NCBI GenBank assembly: GCA_021797495.1
Contig: JAJZZO010000004.1
Location: forward strand, 1-57,734
DNA length: 57,734 nt
Origin: Microcaldota archaeon
GTDB lineage: Archaea; Micrarchaeota; Micrarchaeia; Micrarchaeales; Micrarchaeaceae
Direction of reading: 5' to 3'
Shown here: piece by piece, positions 48,352 through 56,897 of the stretch
Layout: each line of letters begins with the position of its first letter
Position numbering within the stretch: the stretch's first letter is position 1
The notes under the pieces: model-generated
Told to the model about the DNA's origin: nothing
The model's database searches: none
Seen by the model: only the letters and a program-made list of their open reading frames with translations
Position numbers and translations under genes: made by a program

Positions 48352-49464
48352 TTAAAACACTTTCTTATTTATGCGCTCCGATCCTTTGCGTTTTTCTCTT
48401 TCGATGAGCGATACCCATTCCCTTGCGCACTTCTCCCAGCTGAACTTTTTTGCCGAATTTCTTACCTTTATGGACCATGCCTTTATGTCTTTTGAGATCT
48501 CTTCGTAGGCCGTACCGAATTCGTGCATGTCTTTTATGACGATGCCAAACCCATATTTTTGCACCGTCTCGCTTACCCCGTAGGCATCAAGCGCTATTGT
48601 CGGCGTGCCGCAGGACGCAGCTTCTAGGATAGAATAACCGAAACCTTCAGCGGTTGAAAGATTCAGGTTTATCCACGATTTGGCGATTATGGCAGATAGT
48701 TCTCGATCTTTTACTCTTCCAGTGAATGCCACGTTTTTGTAATGTGCAGATGCCTCCTTCACCTTTTCCAATGTTGGTCCGGAACCCACAATCTTCAGTG
48801 AAGCGGCATTATTGATTTTTTGTGCCTGCTCCAATGCGTTTAGCGAAAGCCAGGGTCTTTTGTAATCGCGCAGCCCGGAGAAATACACTATGGATGGATA
48901 TTTCGTCTTGGGCATCGGCCTGAAGAGAGAATGGTCGACGCCAGGAGGTATCACTCTTATGCGATTACGAGGTATGCCAATGCGTTCTAGGTCGAATGCC
49001 GATGATTCCGATTCGGTAACGAAAACAGAATTAGGATAGATGAATGTATACATGCGCTCCAGGAGCTTTATGATCGATGCCTGGGGCAGCGGGAGCTGGC
49101 CATTTATAGTTCTGGCGTGCAGATGACGGAAGAAAACGATCACTGGTTTTTTCGAAAATATGCTTGATGACCACGGCACCGCATGGGCCATGTCGTCTAT
49201 TATAACGTCGGGATTCGTATCTTTTATTTCCTTGAAAACAAGCGCATGCGCAATCATGTTGGAGGGCGCCCTGTGCACATTAGAGCCGTGAAGCAGTTCG
49301 TGTTCCTTTAAGATACCGTCGTTTACCGTATATAAGCTTACTTGGAATCCGCTTCTTGCGAGCCTAGAACTTATTTCAGCTATAGAGCGCTCAGCACCGC
49401 CAGCCCTGCTGTGCATGATGTCCCTGTGGTTCAGCCACAGGACTCTTGTTTTTTTACCAGCCAT
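48352..49464 (-). CDS. GT4 family glycosyltransferase
   Basis: 370 aa, GT-B fold. The N-terminal acceptor domain starts VLWLNHRDIMHSRAGGAERS (GG-A/S-E motif). The C-terminal donor domain shows IVYFSGLRDYKRPWLSL, KIVGSGPTLEKV, and the E-x7-E nucleotide-sugar motif EGFGYSILEAASCGTPTIA. It transfers a sugar from NDP- or GDP-sugar, probably to a lipid-linked or surface glycan. It lies directly downstream of rpoA2 (20 bases) but is functionally unrelated, which suggests read-through transcription. Normal length. Confidence 0.9.
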   Translation of the reverse strand: MAGKKTRVLWLNHRDIMHSRAGGAERSIAEISSRLARSGFQVSLYTVNDGILKEHELLHGSNVHRAPSNMIAHALVFKEIKDTNPDVIIDDMAHAVPWSSSIFSKKPVIVFFRHLHARTINGQLPLPQASIIKLLERMYTFIYPNSVFVTESESSAFDLERIGIPRNRIRVIPPGVDHSLFRPMPKTKYPSIVYFSGLRDYKRPWLSLNALEQAQKINNAASLKIVGSGPTLEKVKEASAHYKNVAFTGRVKDRELSAIIAKSWINLNLSTAEGFGYSILEAASCGTPTIALDAYGVSETVQKYGFGIVIKDMHEFGTAYEEISKDIKAWSIKVRNSAKKFSWEKCAREWVSLIEREKRKGSERINKKVF

Positions 49465-49484
49465 GCAAAAGCTTTATCGGATAA

Positions 49485-50558
49485 TCACTTTTCGGAATAA
49501 TTGCTCTTTATCTTCTTCAGGTCTTCTTTTTTCACCGCGAGCTTTATGCGTCCGGTACCTACGGCAATCTGTTTTCCTATGAGTATGTTTTCTGCTACTC
49601 CCTTAAGCGGGTCGCGTTCACCGAAAACGCTTGCGTTTACGAAGTGCTTTACCGTCTCTTCGTAGGCCGCCCTTGCGAGCACCGATGCCTTGTCTCCTGC
49701 TATCCCGTGCCTGCCTATGCTCCTTATAACACCGGTATAAGTCATCGTATCGGCAACAAGGCTTATGTGCCTGAAGCCTATACCGAAACCCTCGTCCATA
49801 AGCGTCTTTTGTATTTCGGATGCTATAAGGTTCCTTGCGGCTTCTACCCCGTACACCTTAAGAACTTCGAACATATCGTTTGAGTATATGTGGTCCTTGT
49901 CAACACCGTCTATCTCTATGACTCTGGCCATATTGCTTCCGCTTGTGACTATGTAGAATGTACCGTCATCGCTTTGCTGCACGACAGCCTTGACTATATC
50001 TGGTATGCCGGCAACAGCGAAGTTAAGTATGTGCACGAATGCCGTTCTCATGCTCTTCGCGTCGCGCTTGCTTTTGTATTTTATGAATATGGATCCTGAT
50101 TCGGTGGAAAGCTCTATCCCCTCGAAATGCTTTGATACCTTTGAAGCGATCTGCGATACTGTGAGCCCGTTTTCCGACAGTTTCCCCCTGTCGAAGTTAA
50201 ACTTTATGGTTCCTAGTTTTATGTCTTCTTCGTAGTTGGAGAGCAACGACTTCAGCTTGACCTCCTCTATCTTCTGCTTGAGCTGCTTGACCTTCTCATA
50301 GTCTTTTGCTATGGACTTCTCGGCCCTTATCCTCATTACAGGCAGCTTGACGCGCTTCCTGGCGTCTATTATCTCTATAACCCTAGGAAGGCCTGTTGTA
50401 GTGACCACCGAAGACACTCCTGCAGTGTGGAACGATTTCAATACCATCTGGGTTGCGGGTTCGCCCAATGATTGCGCAGCGACAACGCCTACAGGCTCGC
50501 CGTACGAAACCATTGACCTTTCTTTTTTTGATTCCTTTTCGCTTTTTGATTCTGACAT
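49485..50558 (-). CDS. rpoA2: DNA-directed RNA polymerase subunit A''
   Basis: 357 aa, the C-terminal part of the largest subunit. It opens VSYGEPVGVVAAQSLGEPAT, continues to the trigger-loop segment LKSFHTAGVSSVVTTTGLPR, and ends with the jaw and clamp region (IRSIGRHGIAGDKASVLARA, KHFVNASVFGERDPL). As in archaea generally, the subunit is split from A'; the upstream rpoA1 stops 10 bases before this ATG. The N-terminus is preceded by a charged Ser/Glu/Lys lead. Confidence 0.97.
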   Translation of the reverse strand: MSESKSEKESKKERSMVSYGEPVGVVAAQSLGEPATQMVLKSFHTAGVSSVVTTTGLPRVIEIIDARKRVKLPVMRIRAEKSIAKDYEKVKQLKQKIEEVKLKSLLSNYEEDIKLGTIKFNFDRGKLSENGLTVSQIASKVSKHFEGIELSTESGSIFIKYKSKRDAKSMRTAFVHILNFAVAGIPDIVKAVVQQSDDGTFYIVTSGSNMARVIEIDGVDKDHIYSNDMFEVLKVYGVEAARNLIASEIQKTLMDEGFGIGFRHISLVADTMTYTGVIRSIGRHGIAGDKASVLARAAYEETVKHFVNASVFGERDPLKGVAENILIGKQIAVGTGRIKLAVKKEDLKKIKSNYSEK

Positions 50559-50568
50559 AACGCACCAC

Positions 50569-53106
50569 TCAAAGTTTTTGGTTCACGACCATTTCCATTG
50601 TCGGGTCTATCCCGTCTCCGCCGTATATTGTCTGTATAAGCGCACCGCTCGCGTCCTTGACGCTCAGGTTTGTTTCGACGTAGAAGTCCTGCAATGCGTT
50701 TATGAAACGGCGCTGCAGGTATCCGCTGACTGCCGTAACCAACGATTTTGTCATTGACGAGTCCCTGGAACCCATGGCGTGCATGTACAGCTGTATCGGG
50801 TTCAAGCCGTCCTGGTAGCCGTTTGTGACAAATCCCTTGTATTCCGGGTCCTTGCTGTTCTTCCTGAAGAACGGTAGAACGCGTCCTGAATAACCTCTTG
50901 AAAGGCGCTTGCCCCTTACCTGCTGCTGTCCGAGGAGAAGTTTTATCATAAGCATGTTCACCACGCTTCCCCTGGCTCCGACAGTCGCAAGCATGTATGC
51001 GCCGTTGCTCTCGTCTGTGGTGCTTGCTATGAGCTTGGCCGCTTTTGTCCTGGCCTCTTCAAGCTGCGCCAGAAGCAGCATCTCGAACGTCTCCTTGCGC
51101 GTGTATCCCGGCAAAGCCTCGAGCTTCTTCTGCCTGTAGCTTTGTGCGAGCTCTTCAGCCTTTGTTTTCGTGTCGTTGACTATCTCCACGCGCTCCTTTA
51201 TCTGCTTGTCGGAGTTGTAGTAGTCTTTTATGCCTACTGTCAAGCCGTACATGTACGAAACGCGGAGGGTCAGCTTGGTAAGCTTTAGTATGAACTGCTC
51301 CACAGTCTCAGGACCGTAGTCTATGAAAAGCTTTGCTATTAGGGTGGCTCCGGAACCCACGAGCTTGCTGTCCATTATGCCCGACTTCAGCTCGCCGTTC
51401 TTTATCACCACCTTGTTGTTCTTGCTGTTGAATTCAAAATTGAGATCCTTAGGAAGCAGCAATGAAAATATGCTCTTTCCAGAGTACATGCCGTTGCGCC
51501 CTGGCTCCGGAAGCTCGTACACGCCTATGTTGGAAAGCATTACCATCGCTTCGTTCTTGTCGAACATAGTGTCGTCCTTCGTGAGAAGGTACGCGCCGGC
51601 TATTTCATCTTCTATGATGAAAGCTATCGGCCTGCCGTCCTTGGCTCCCAGCACTATGTTCTTAGGCTGCATCAGGTAACGCGCCTCCGCCTGGGATTCT
51701 ATGCTCTGCGGTACGTGCAGGTTCATTTCGTCGCCGTCGAAGTCTGCGTTGTAAGGCATGGCTATCGAAACGTTCATGCGCATTGTCTTGCCTGGCAGCA
51801 CCTTTACTCTGTGAGCCATTATGGAGACCCTGTGTAGGGTGGGCTGTCTGTTGAAAAGCACTATGTCGTCGTCGACAAGCTGCCTTTCTATTACGGAACC
51901 CGGTTCCAGCGCGGCGAGTATTTCCTCTCTGTTCGTTTCGGTGACGCGTTTCCTTAGACCATCCTTGCCTATCACGTTTACCGCAGTTGGGTATGATGTG
52001 TTCTTCACGTACTCCTTACCTTTCTCTATATTCCATTTTGTCACATAGAACGGAACTGTCATGTTTTCCGCTATGCGCATCGGAATTCCCACCTGGTTTA
52101 TTGTAAGGCTTGCGTCCGAAGATATGACTGTTCTCGCTGAGAAATTGACCCTTTTTCCTGAAAGGTTGTACCTGAGCCTTCCCTCTTTGCCTTTTAGCCT
52201 TTGCGCCAATGTCTTCAATGGCCTTGTGCTTCTATGCCTCGATACCGGAACTCCTGGAGTCTCGTTGTTGAAATATGTCGTGACGTGATACTGCAGAAGC
52301 TCCCACAAGTCGTCTATTATTATCTGTGGTGCGCCAGCATCTATGTCTTGCTCCAGCCTCTGGTTTATTCTCATTACTTCCACGAGCTTGTGCGTCAGGT
52401 CGTCCTCGCTTCTCTCTCCGGACTCGAGCGTTATTGAAGGCCTAACGTTTACCGGAGGAACGAGTAATGTCGTAAGTATGAACCATTCCGGCCTTGTCGC
52501 GGCGCCGTCTATGCCCAAAAGGGAAAGGTCGTCGTTGCTTATGTTTGAGAGCCAGTCTCTTATCTCGTCGGGCTTCATCTTGTTTATGCCCAAATAGAAG
52601 AATGTCGGCCTTTCGAACTTGAGCTTTTGCTGCATCGTGCCGCAGTACGGGCATTTCTTTACGGATTTCAGCTTCTTCGTAAGCGTAGCCAGGGATGATG
52701 TTTCCGGGAGCGATTCCACGACTTCGTCCTCTACGCTTATGAAGCTCTTTATTGCAGGCCTTAGCTCTGCTATCTGCGATTCGTCAAGAAGAATCCTGTG
52801 GCAGCTTTCGCAAGTCGACTGTAGCATCAGGTATATGGATTTTGAAAATTCAGGGTGCACGACAGGCCTTACCAGTTCTATGTGGCCGAAATGGCCGACG
52901 CAGCTCTTGGCCCTTCCGCCGCAGGTCTTGCATTTAAGACCAGGGTCTATGACTCCTAGCCTTTGGTCCACGAGACCTCCGTCTATGGGATAACCGTCCT
53001 CGTTATACGTGTCTGGGACTATGAGCTTTGCTACGCTCATCCTTTTTATCTCCTCCGGGCTTATCACAGTGAACCTTACATGATCTATTATTTCCGCTTG
53101 AACCAT
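50569..53106 (-). CDS. rpoA1: DNA-directed RNA polymerase subunit A'
   Basis: 845 aa from ATG 53106 (MVQAEIIDHVRFTVISPEEI). The first zinc site is CKTCGGRAKSCVGHFGHIEL, and a second Cys pair lies in KKCPYCGTMQQ. The active-site magnesium motif is YNADFDGDEMNLHVPQS. The bridge-helix region near the C-terminus includes YKGFVTNGYQDGLNPIQLYM. It is part of the operon rpoH, rpoB2, rpoB1, rpoA1, rpoA2. Confidence 0.98.
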   Translation of the reverse strand: MVQAEIIDHVRFTVISPEEIKRMSVAKLIVPDTYNEDGYPIDGGLVDQRLGVIDPGLKCKTCGGRAKSCVGHFGHIELVRPVVHPEFSKSIYLMLQSTCESCHRILLDESQIAELRPAIKSFISVEDEVVESLPETSSLATLTKKLKSVKKCPYCGTMQQKLKFERPTFFYLGINKMKPDEIRDWLSNISNDDLSLLGIDGAATRPEWFILTTLLVPPVNVRPSITLESGERSEDDLTHKLVEVMRINQRLEQDIDAGAPQIIIDDLWELLQYHVTTYFNNETPGVPVSRHRSTRPLKTLAQRLKGKEGRLRYNLSGKRVNFSARTVISSDASLTINQVGIPMRIAENMTVPFYVTKWNIEKGKEYVKNTSYPTAVNVIGKDGLRKRVTETNREEILAALEPGSVIERQLVDDDIVLFNRQPTLHRVSIMAHRVKVLPGKTMRMNVSIAMPYNADFDGDEMNLHVPQSIESQAEARYLMQPKNIVLGAKDGRPIAFIIEDEIAGAYLLTKDDTMFDKNEAMVMLSNIGVYELPEPGRNGMYSGKSIFSLLLPKDLNFEFNSKNNKVVIKNGELKSGIMDSKLVGSGATLIAKLFIDYGPETVEQFILKLTKLTLRVSYMYGLTVGIKDYYNSDKQIKERVEIVNDTKTKAEELAQSYRQKKLEALPGYTRKETFEMLLLAQLEEARTKAAKLIASTTDESNGAYMLATVGARGSVVNMLMIKLLLGQQQVRGKRLSRGYSGRVLPFFRKNSKDPEYKGFVTNGYQDGLNPIQLYMHAMGSRDSSMTKSLVTAVSGYLQRRFINALQDFYVETNLSVKDASGALIQTIYGGDGIDPTMEMVVNQKL

Positions 53107-53115
53107 ACACACACC

Positions 53116-54951
53116 TCAGTCGCTCTTGAGCCTCAGCCTCGCGAGTATGTGCATCGACTTCAATTCGTCGAGCAGCAGCTTGAACGCGTAGCTTATCTCA
53201 ACCTCCTCCAGCTTGTTGCTTCCGCACGTCGGGCATATCGGCGTGTTCTTTATGTAGTCGTAGTATCCTACGTCGCCGCAATTCTTGCATATCCAGACCG
53301 GAGCCTTGTCGCTCTGGTCGAGCATGCGCTCCTTTATGAGCAGGCTTGCGCCGTGCCCTACGAGAGCATCGCGTTCCATCTCTCCGAATTTCAGGCCTCC
53401 CTTCCTTGGCTTTCCTTCTGTTGGCTGCCTTGTCAGTATCTGCACAGGGCCCCTGCTCCTTACCTGCAGCTTGAGGCTCACCATGTGCCACAGCCTGTGG
53501 TAGTATACGACTCCGTTGAAAAGCATTGCGGAGAACTTCTTGCCTGTCCTTCCGTCGTAGAACGTCTCGTTTCCGAACTTCTCGAATCCGTGCTGTTCGA
53601 GTATGCCGGCATAATCGTCTATTACCTCCTTCCCGTGCTTCGAGAATGGCGTACCGTCGGTGGTCTTTCCTGCAAGGGAAGCCGACTTCGCCCCGAGCAT
53701 TTCGAGTATATGCCCGTACGTCATTCTGTTGGGAAGTCCTATTGGGTTTAGCAGCAAATCCGGAACTATGCCGTCCTTTGTATATGGCATGTCCTCCTGG
53801 GGCACTATCAATGCCGTGACTCCCTTCTGGCTTTGCCTGCTTGCAAACTTGTCGCCTATTTCAGGCACTTTTATGCCCCTTATCCTCACTTTTATTATCC
53901 TTGTTGCGCCGGTAGTTTCGCTGAACATTACGCTGTCGATTACTCCTGTTTCGCCTGAACGCAGAGTGACGGAATTGTCCCTGCTGCGCTCCTCGCCTAC
54001 GCCGAAGCTCGTCTGCTCTTCCAGGAACCTTGGCGGTGAAACCTTTCCTATTATGACTTCGCCCTCGTTAACCTCCAGTTCTGGTTCCACTATACCGTCT
54101 TCGCCGAGCTTTGAATAGGCGTGCTCGCCCTTGTAACCTTCTATTGTCGGCGGCGGTAGCTTGAAGCTGTCCTGTTGGCCTCCAGGGTACCTGCGCTCTT
54201 CGTCAAGATATGACCTGTAAAAAACGCTCCTTCCCAAGCCCCTGTCTACCGCAGCTTTGTTCAGGACTACCGCGTCCTGCATGTTGTAACCGTAATATGT
54301 TGAAAGCGCAACAACCATATTCTGCCCGTTGGCGTGCCTCTTCATGTTTAGGGTCCTGTACGTTATGCTGTTTACAATAGGCAGCTGCGGATAATACAGC
54401 AGGAATGCCCTTGCGTCGTAACGGCTATTGAAATTCGTGGAGTAAAGCCCCTGCGCCTGTTTCATGAAGTTCCATGCTATCGGGTGTCTTCCCATGCTGT
54501 TGAACTCCGGAAATACGCTGTTGTTTACCGTTATTCCGAAGAACGATGCGGGATCCGCTTCCAGATGCGTGGTCTTCTTGGTTATCGCAGATGGCTCTAT
54601 GGCTGCAGTTATGTTCTCCTCCTCTTCCGCATCGAGATATTCTATTATGCCCCTCCTTACTAAGAAGTTGAAATCTATTTCATTGCTCTTGAGCTTTTCC
54701 ACAAGCTCAGGAGTAAGTTTCGACTGGCCGTTCTCGACGATTATGTAGGGCTTCCTTACCCTTCCCCTATCGGCGTTGATATGGACTTCGTTGATGCTCT
54801 TCACGTACGCTACGTTTATCTCTCCTGAAATGAGGCCCTTTCTCCTGTTGGACCTTATCTCTTCGGCAAAAGCCATGCCGTCGGCGACAACTCCAATCTC
54901 TCTGCCATCAAGATATATTCTGCATTTTTCTTCGGGCAAAAATATCACCAA
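53116..54951 (-). CDS. rpoB1: DNA-directed RNA polymerase subunit B'
   Basis: About 611 aa, the C-terminal part of the second largest subunit. It starts at TTG 54951 or the next codon, GTG 54948; there is no ATG. It contains MQDAVVLNKAAVDRGLGRS, the GDKFASRQSQKGVTALIVPQ active-site segment, and LNPIGLPNRMTYGHILE. The C-terminal zinc site is ICKNCGDVGYYDY with CPTCGSNK. Splitting of B into B'' and B' is the arrangement of many euryarchaea and some other lineages. The gene begins 3-6 bases after rpoB2. Confidence 0.97.
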   Translation of the reverse strand: MVIFLPEEKCRIYLDGREIGVVADGMAFAEEIRSNRRKGLISGEINVAYVKSINEVHINADRGRVRKPYIIVENGQSKLTPELVEKLKSNEIDFNFLVRRGIIEYLDAEEEENITAAIEPSAITKKTTHLEADPASFFGITVNNSVFPEFNSMGRHPIAWNFMKQAQGLYSTNFNSRYDARAFLLYYPQLPIVNSITYRTLNMKRHANGQNMVVALSTYYGYNMQDAVVLNKAAVDRGLGRSVFYRSYLDEERRYPGGQQDSFKLPPPTIEGYKGEHAYSKLGEDGIVEPELEVNEGEVIIGKVSPPRFLEEQTSFGVGEERSRDNSVTLRSGETGVIDSVMFSETTGATRIIKVRIRGIKVPEIGDKFASRQSQKGVTALIVPQEDMPYTKDGIVPDLLLNPIGLPNRMTYGHILEMLGAKSASLAGKTTDGTPFSKHGKEVIDDYAGILEQHGFEKFGNETFYDGRTGKKFSAMLFNGVVYYHRLWHMVSLKLQVRSRGPVQILTRQPTEGKPRKGGLKFGEMERDALVGHGASLLIKERMLDQSDKAPVWICKNCGDVGYYDYIKNTPICPTCGSNKLEEVEISYAFKLLLDELKSMHILARLRLKSD

Positions 54952-54954
54952 ACT

Positions 54955-56421
54955 TTATTTTATGAGCTTAAGCTCCTTCAGCTTCTTTTCGAACATCGCA
55001 TGGTCCGCTCCGACGGTTACCTTGGCCATAAGCGCGAGGTACCTTGTAAGTCCTACTTCGGTTCCTTCAGGGGTTTCGCTCGGGCATATCTTTCCCACAT
55101 GCGTGCCGTGCACGTCCCTGGCTTTCAGATGTGGATGCTTTTTAGCTAAAGGCGATTTTATCCTGCGCAGATGCGCCACAGAGCTCATGAAGTTAACCCT
55201 GTCGAGAACCTGCGATACGCCGGTCTGCCCCGCGGGCCATGAGCCAGTGCTCATGGAATAAAGGATCTTCTCCGTAAGCGTGTCGGGGTTTATGTTTGTT
55301 TTTACCGTAAGCCTGCGTCCGCGGGCCGTGGTCCTTTCTACATGGTACTTTATGTCTTTCACGAACGCCTTGAAAGCGGTATTGAAAAGCTCCTCGAGAA
55401 GGTCCCCTGCAAGCTTGACGCGCTTGTTGGCATAATGGTCCTTGTCGTCAGGCTTGACTATGCCGTTTGCCACCATTGAGGTGCGCTCGGCCATCCTGAC
55501 CAGGTATGCGGCCTTTACCTTCCTGACTTCTGGAGAAGTACCAAGATGAGGGAGTATGTAGGTATCCAATTGCGTTTCAGCCCTTTTCTCCTGGTACGTC
55601 ATAGCCTGGTTAGGTGCCGTTATCCTTCCTAGCTCTATTATCGCTTCTTTAGGCTGCATTGCCATGTAGTTCTTACCGACCTCCATGTTGAGCATGAGGT
55701 CGTTCTTCGCAAAAGTGTCCTCGGTGAACTGCAATATTGACTTTTGGTCCAGTCCCAAGGAACGGAGTATAAGCGAAAGGCTTATGCCCTTGTTCAGCGT
55801 CGGGAACAGCACAGTGTACATGCCGTAGTCGTCGCGGGTTATGCTGCACCTTGCCCTGAAGTTCACAGTGGTGGAAAAAACCTTGACAACTATGCCTGAT
55901 TTCTCTTTTGTTGTTATCATCCTGTTTGGTGCAAGGTCTTCTATACCAACGAGCACCCTCTCAGTGCCTTTTATTATGAAATAGCCTCCTGGGTCGTCTG
56001 GATCCTCGCCCTCCTTTACGAGCTGCTGCTCTGTCATGTTCTTCGTATAGCACAGATTGCTCTTTACCATGACGGGAAGTTCTCCGACATACGCCTCGCC
56101 TATCGCATCGGACTTTTCTATGCCGCTTATGACAGGCACGTACGTAAGATACATAGGGGCAGCGTATGTGAGGTTCCTTGAAAGTGCCTCGTTCGGAAGT
56201 ACTCTCTTCGTAGAGCTGTCCGACTCTATTATTATAGGCTGCTCCAGCCTTATGCTGCCGAGCTTTATCGCAAAGTTAGATACGTCAGGCTCTATGAGGC
56301 TTTGCGCCTCGACTATCTTGTTGAGTCCTGTAGTTATGAACCTGTTGTAGCTGTCTATCTGCTGCTGCGAGATAGAAGTAGTTTTCAGATAAGATTCCAT
56401 TACCTCATGTGTTTCGCTCAT
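54955..56421 (-). CDS. rpoB2: DNA-directed RNA polymerase subunit B''
   Basis: 488 aa, the N-terminal part of the second largest subunit. It includes QQIDSYNRFITTGLNKIVEA, the PVMVKSNLCYTKNMTEQQLV segment, GGYFIIKGTERVLVGIEDLA, and the fork-loop region (VSQVLDRVNFMSSVAHLRRI, then KARDVHGTHVGKICPSETPE). It is separate from B' by 3 bases and follows rpoH by 41 bases. Confidence 0.97.
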   Translation of the reverse strand: MSETHEVMESYLKTTSISQQQIDSYNRFITTGLNKIVEAQSLIEPDVSNFAIKLGSIRLEQPIIIESDSSTKRVLPNEALSRNLTYAAPMYLTYVPVISGIEKSDAIGEAYVGELPVMVKSNLCYTKNMTEQQLVKEGEDPDDPGGYFIIKGTERVLVGIEDLAPNRMITTKEKSGIVVKVFSTTVNFRARCSITRDDYGMYTVLFPTLNKGISLSLILRSLGLDQKSILQFTEDTFAKNDLMLNMEVGKNYMAMQPKEAIIELGRITAPNQAMTYQEKRAETQLDTYILPHLGTSPEVRKVKAAYLVRMAERTSMVANGIVKPDDKDHYANKRVKLAGDLLEELFNTAFKAFVKDIKYHVERTTARGRRLTVKTNINPDTLTEKILYSMSTGSWPAGQTGVSQVLDRVNFMSSVAHLRRIKSPLAKKHPHLKARDVHGTHVGKICPSETPEGTEVGLTRYLALMAKVTVGADHAMFEKKLKELKLIK

Positions 56422-56462
56422 TTTACCACTACTTAAGGCGCATTATAAACAAGTCGGGCTTT

Positions 56463-56714
56463 TCAGACCTCCTTGGTTACGTAGCGATAATATGTATAGC
56501 TGCTGTTCGGGTCCTCGCGATATATAGCGATGAGACTCCCTGGCTGTGCGTTGAGTTTCTTAGCCTGCGGGTCGTTGACAGATATCTTCGGGAACTTGTC
56601 CAAAGTGGTTCCCAGCTTCTTGGCTATAGCTTTAGCCTCGCTTTCGCTCAACAGCTCATGTTTTATTAATAAGTCTTCTCCAAAAACCAATGGCTCACCG
56701 ACAAGCAGCATCAT
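56463..56714 (-). CDS. rpoH: DNA-directed RNA polymerase subunit H (Rpo5)
   Basis: 83 aa, typical archaeal Rpo5/Rpb5 C-domain: LIKHELLSESEAKAIAKKLG, then LDKFPKISVNDPQAKKLNAQ, PGSLIAIYRE and YRYVTKEV at the end. It is the first gene of the polymerase operon, with a TATA element about 20-30 bases before the start, so its mRNA is probably leaderless. Confidence 0.96.
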   Translation of the reverse strand: MMLLVGEPLVFGEDLLIKHELLSESEAKAIAKKLGTTLDKFPKISVNDPQAKKLNAQPGSLIAIYREDPNSSYTYYRYVTKEV

Positions 56715-56730
56715 ACCTAGCTACGGGCAG

Positions 56731-56742
56731 TAATATATTTAC
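56731..56742 (-). promoter_or_regulatory. TATA box of the RNA polymerase operon
   Basis: Minus-strand GTAAATATATTA lies about 17-28 bases upstream of the rpoH ATG, placing transcription initiation at or next to the start codon. Confidence 0.5.
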
Positions 56743-56897
56743 ACGGAAAGTAATAAATAGGTTACTAATCAGCTGTTGAGCATATGCACTAAGCCATGGC
56801 ATTGCTTGCATATGACTATGTGCCATGTTTATACATACGCTTTGCATGTTTATATACCTTTTTGTCGAAACCAATATGTAATATTAAGAGTGTTTGC

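Noticed and set aside
52963-53751. Long plus-strand open frame of 262 codons
   Set aside because: It lies antisense to the rpoA1/rpoB1 junction, where both polymerase genes have clear conserved motifs; the translation has no recognisable features.
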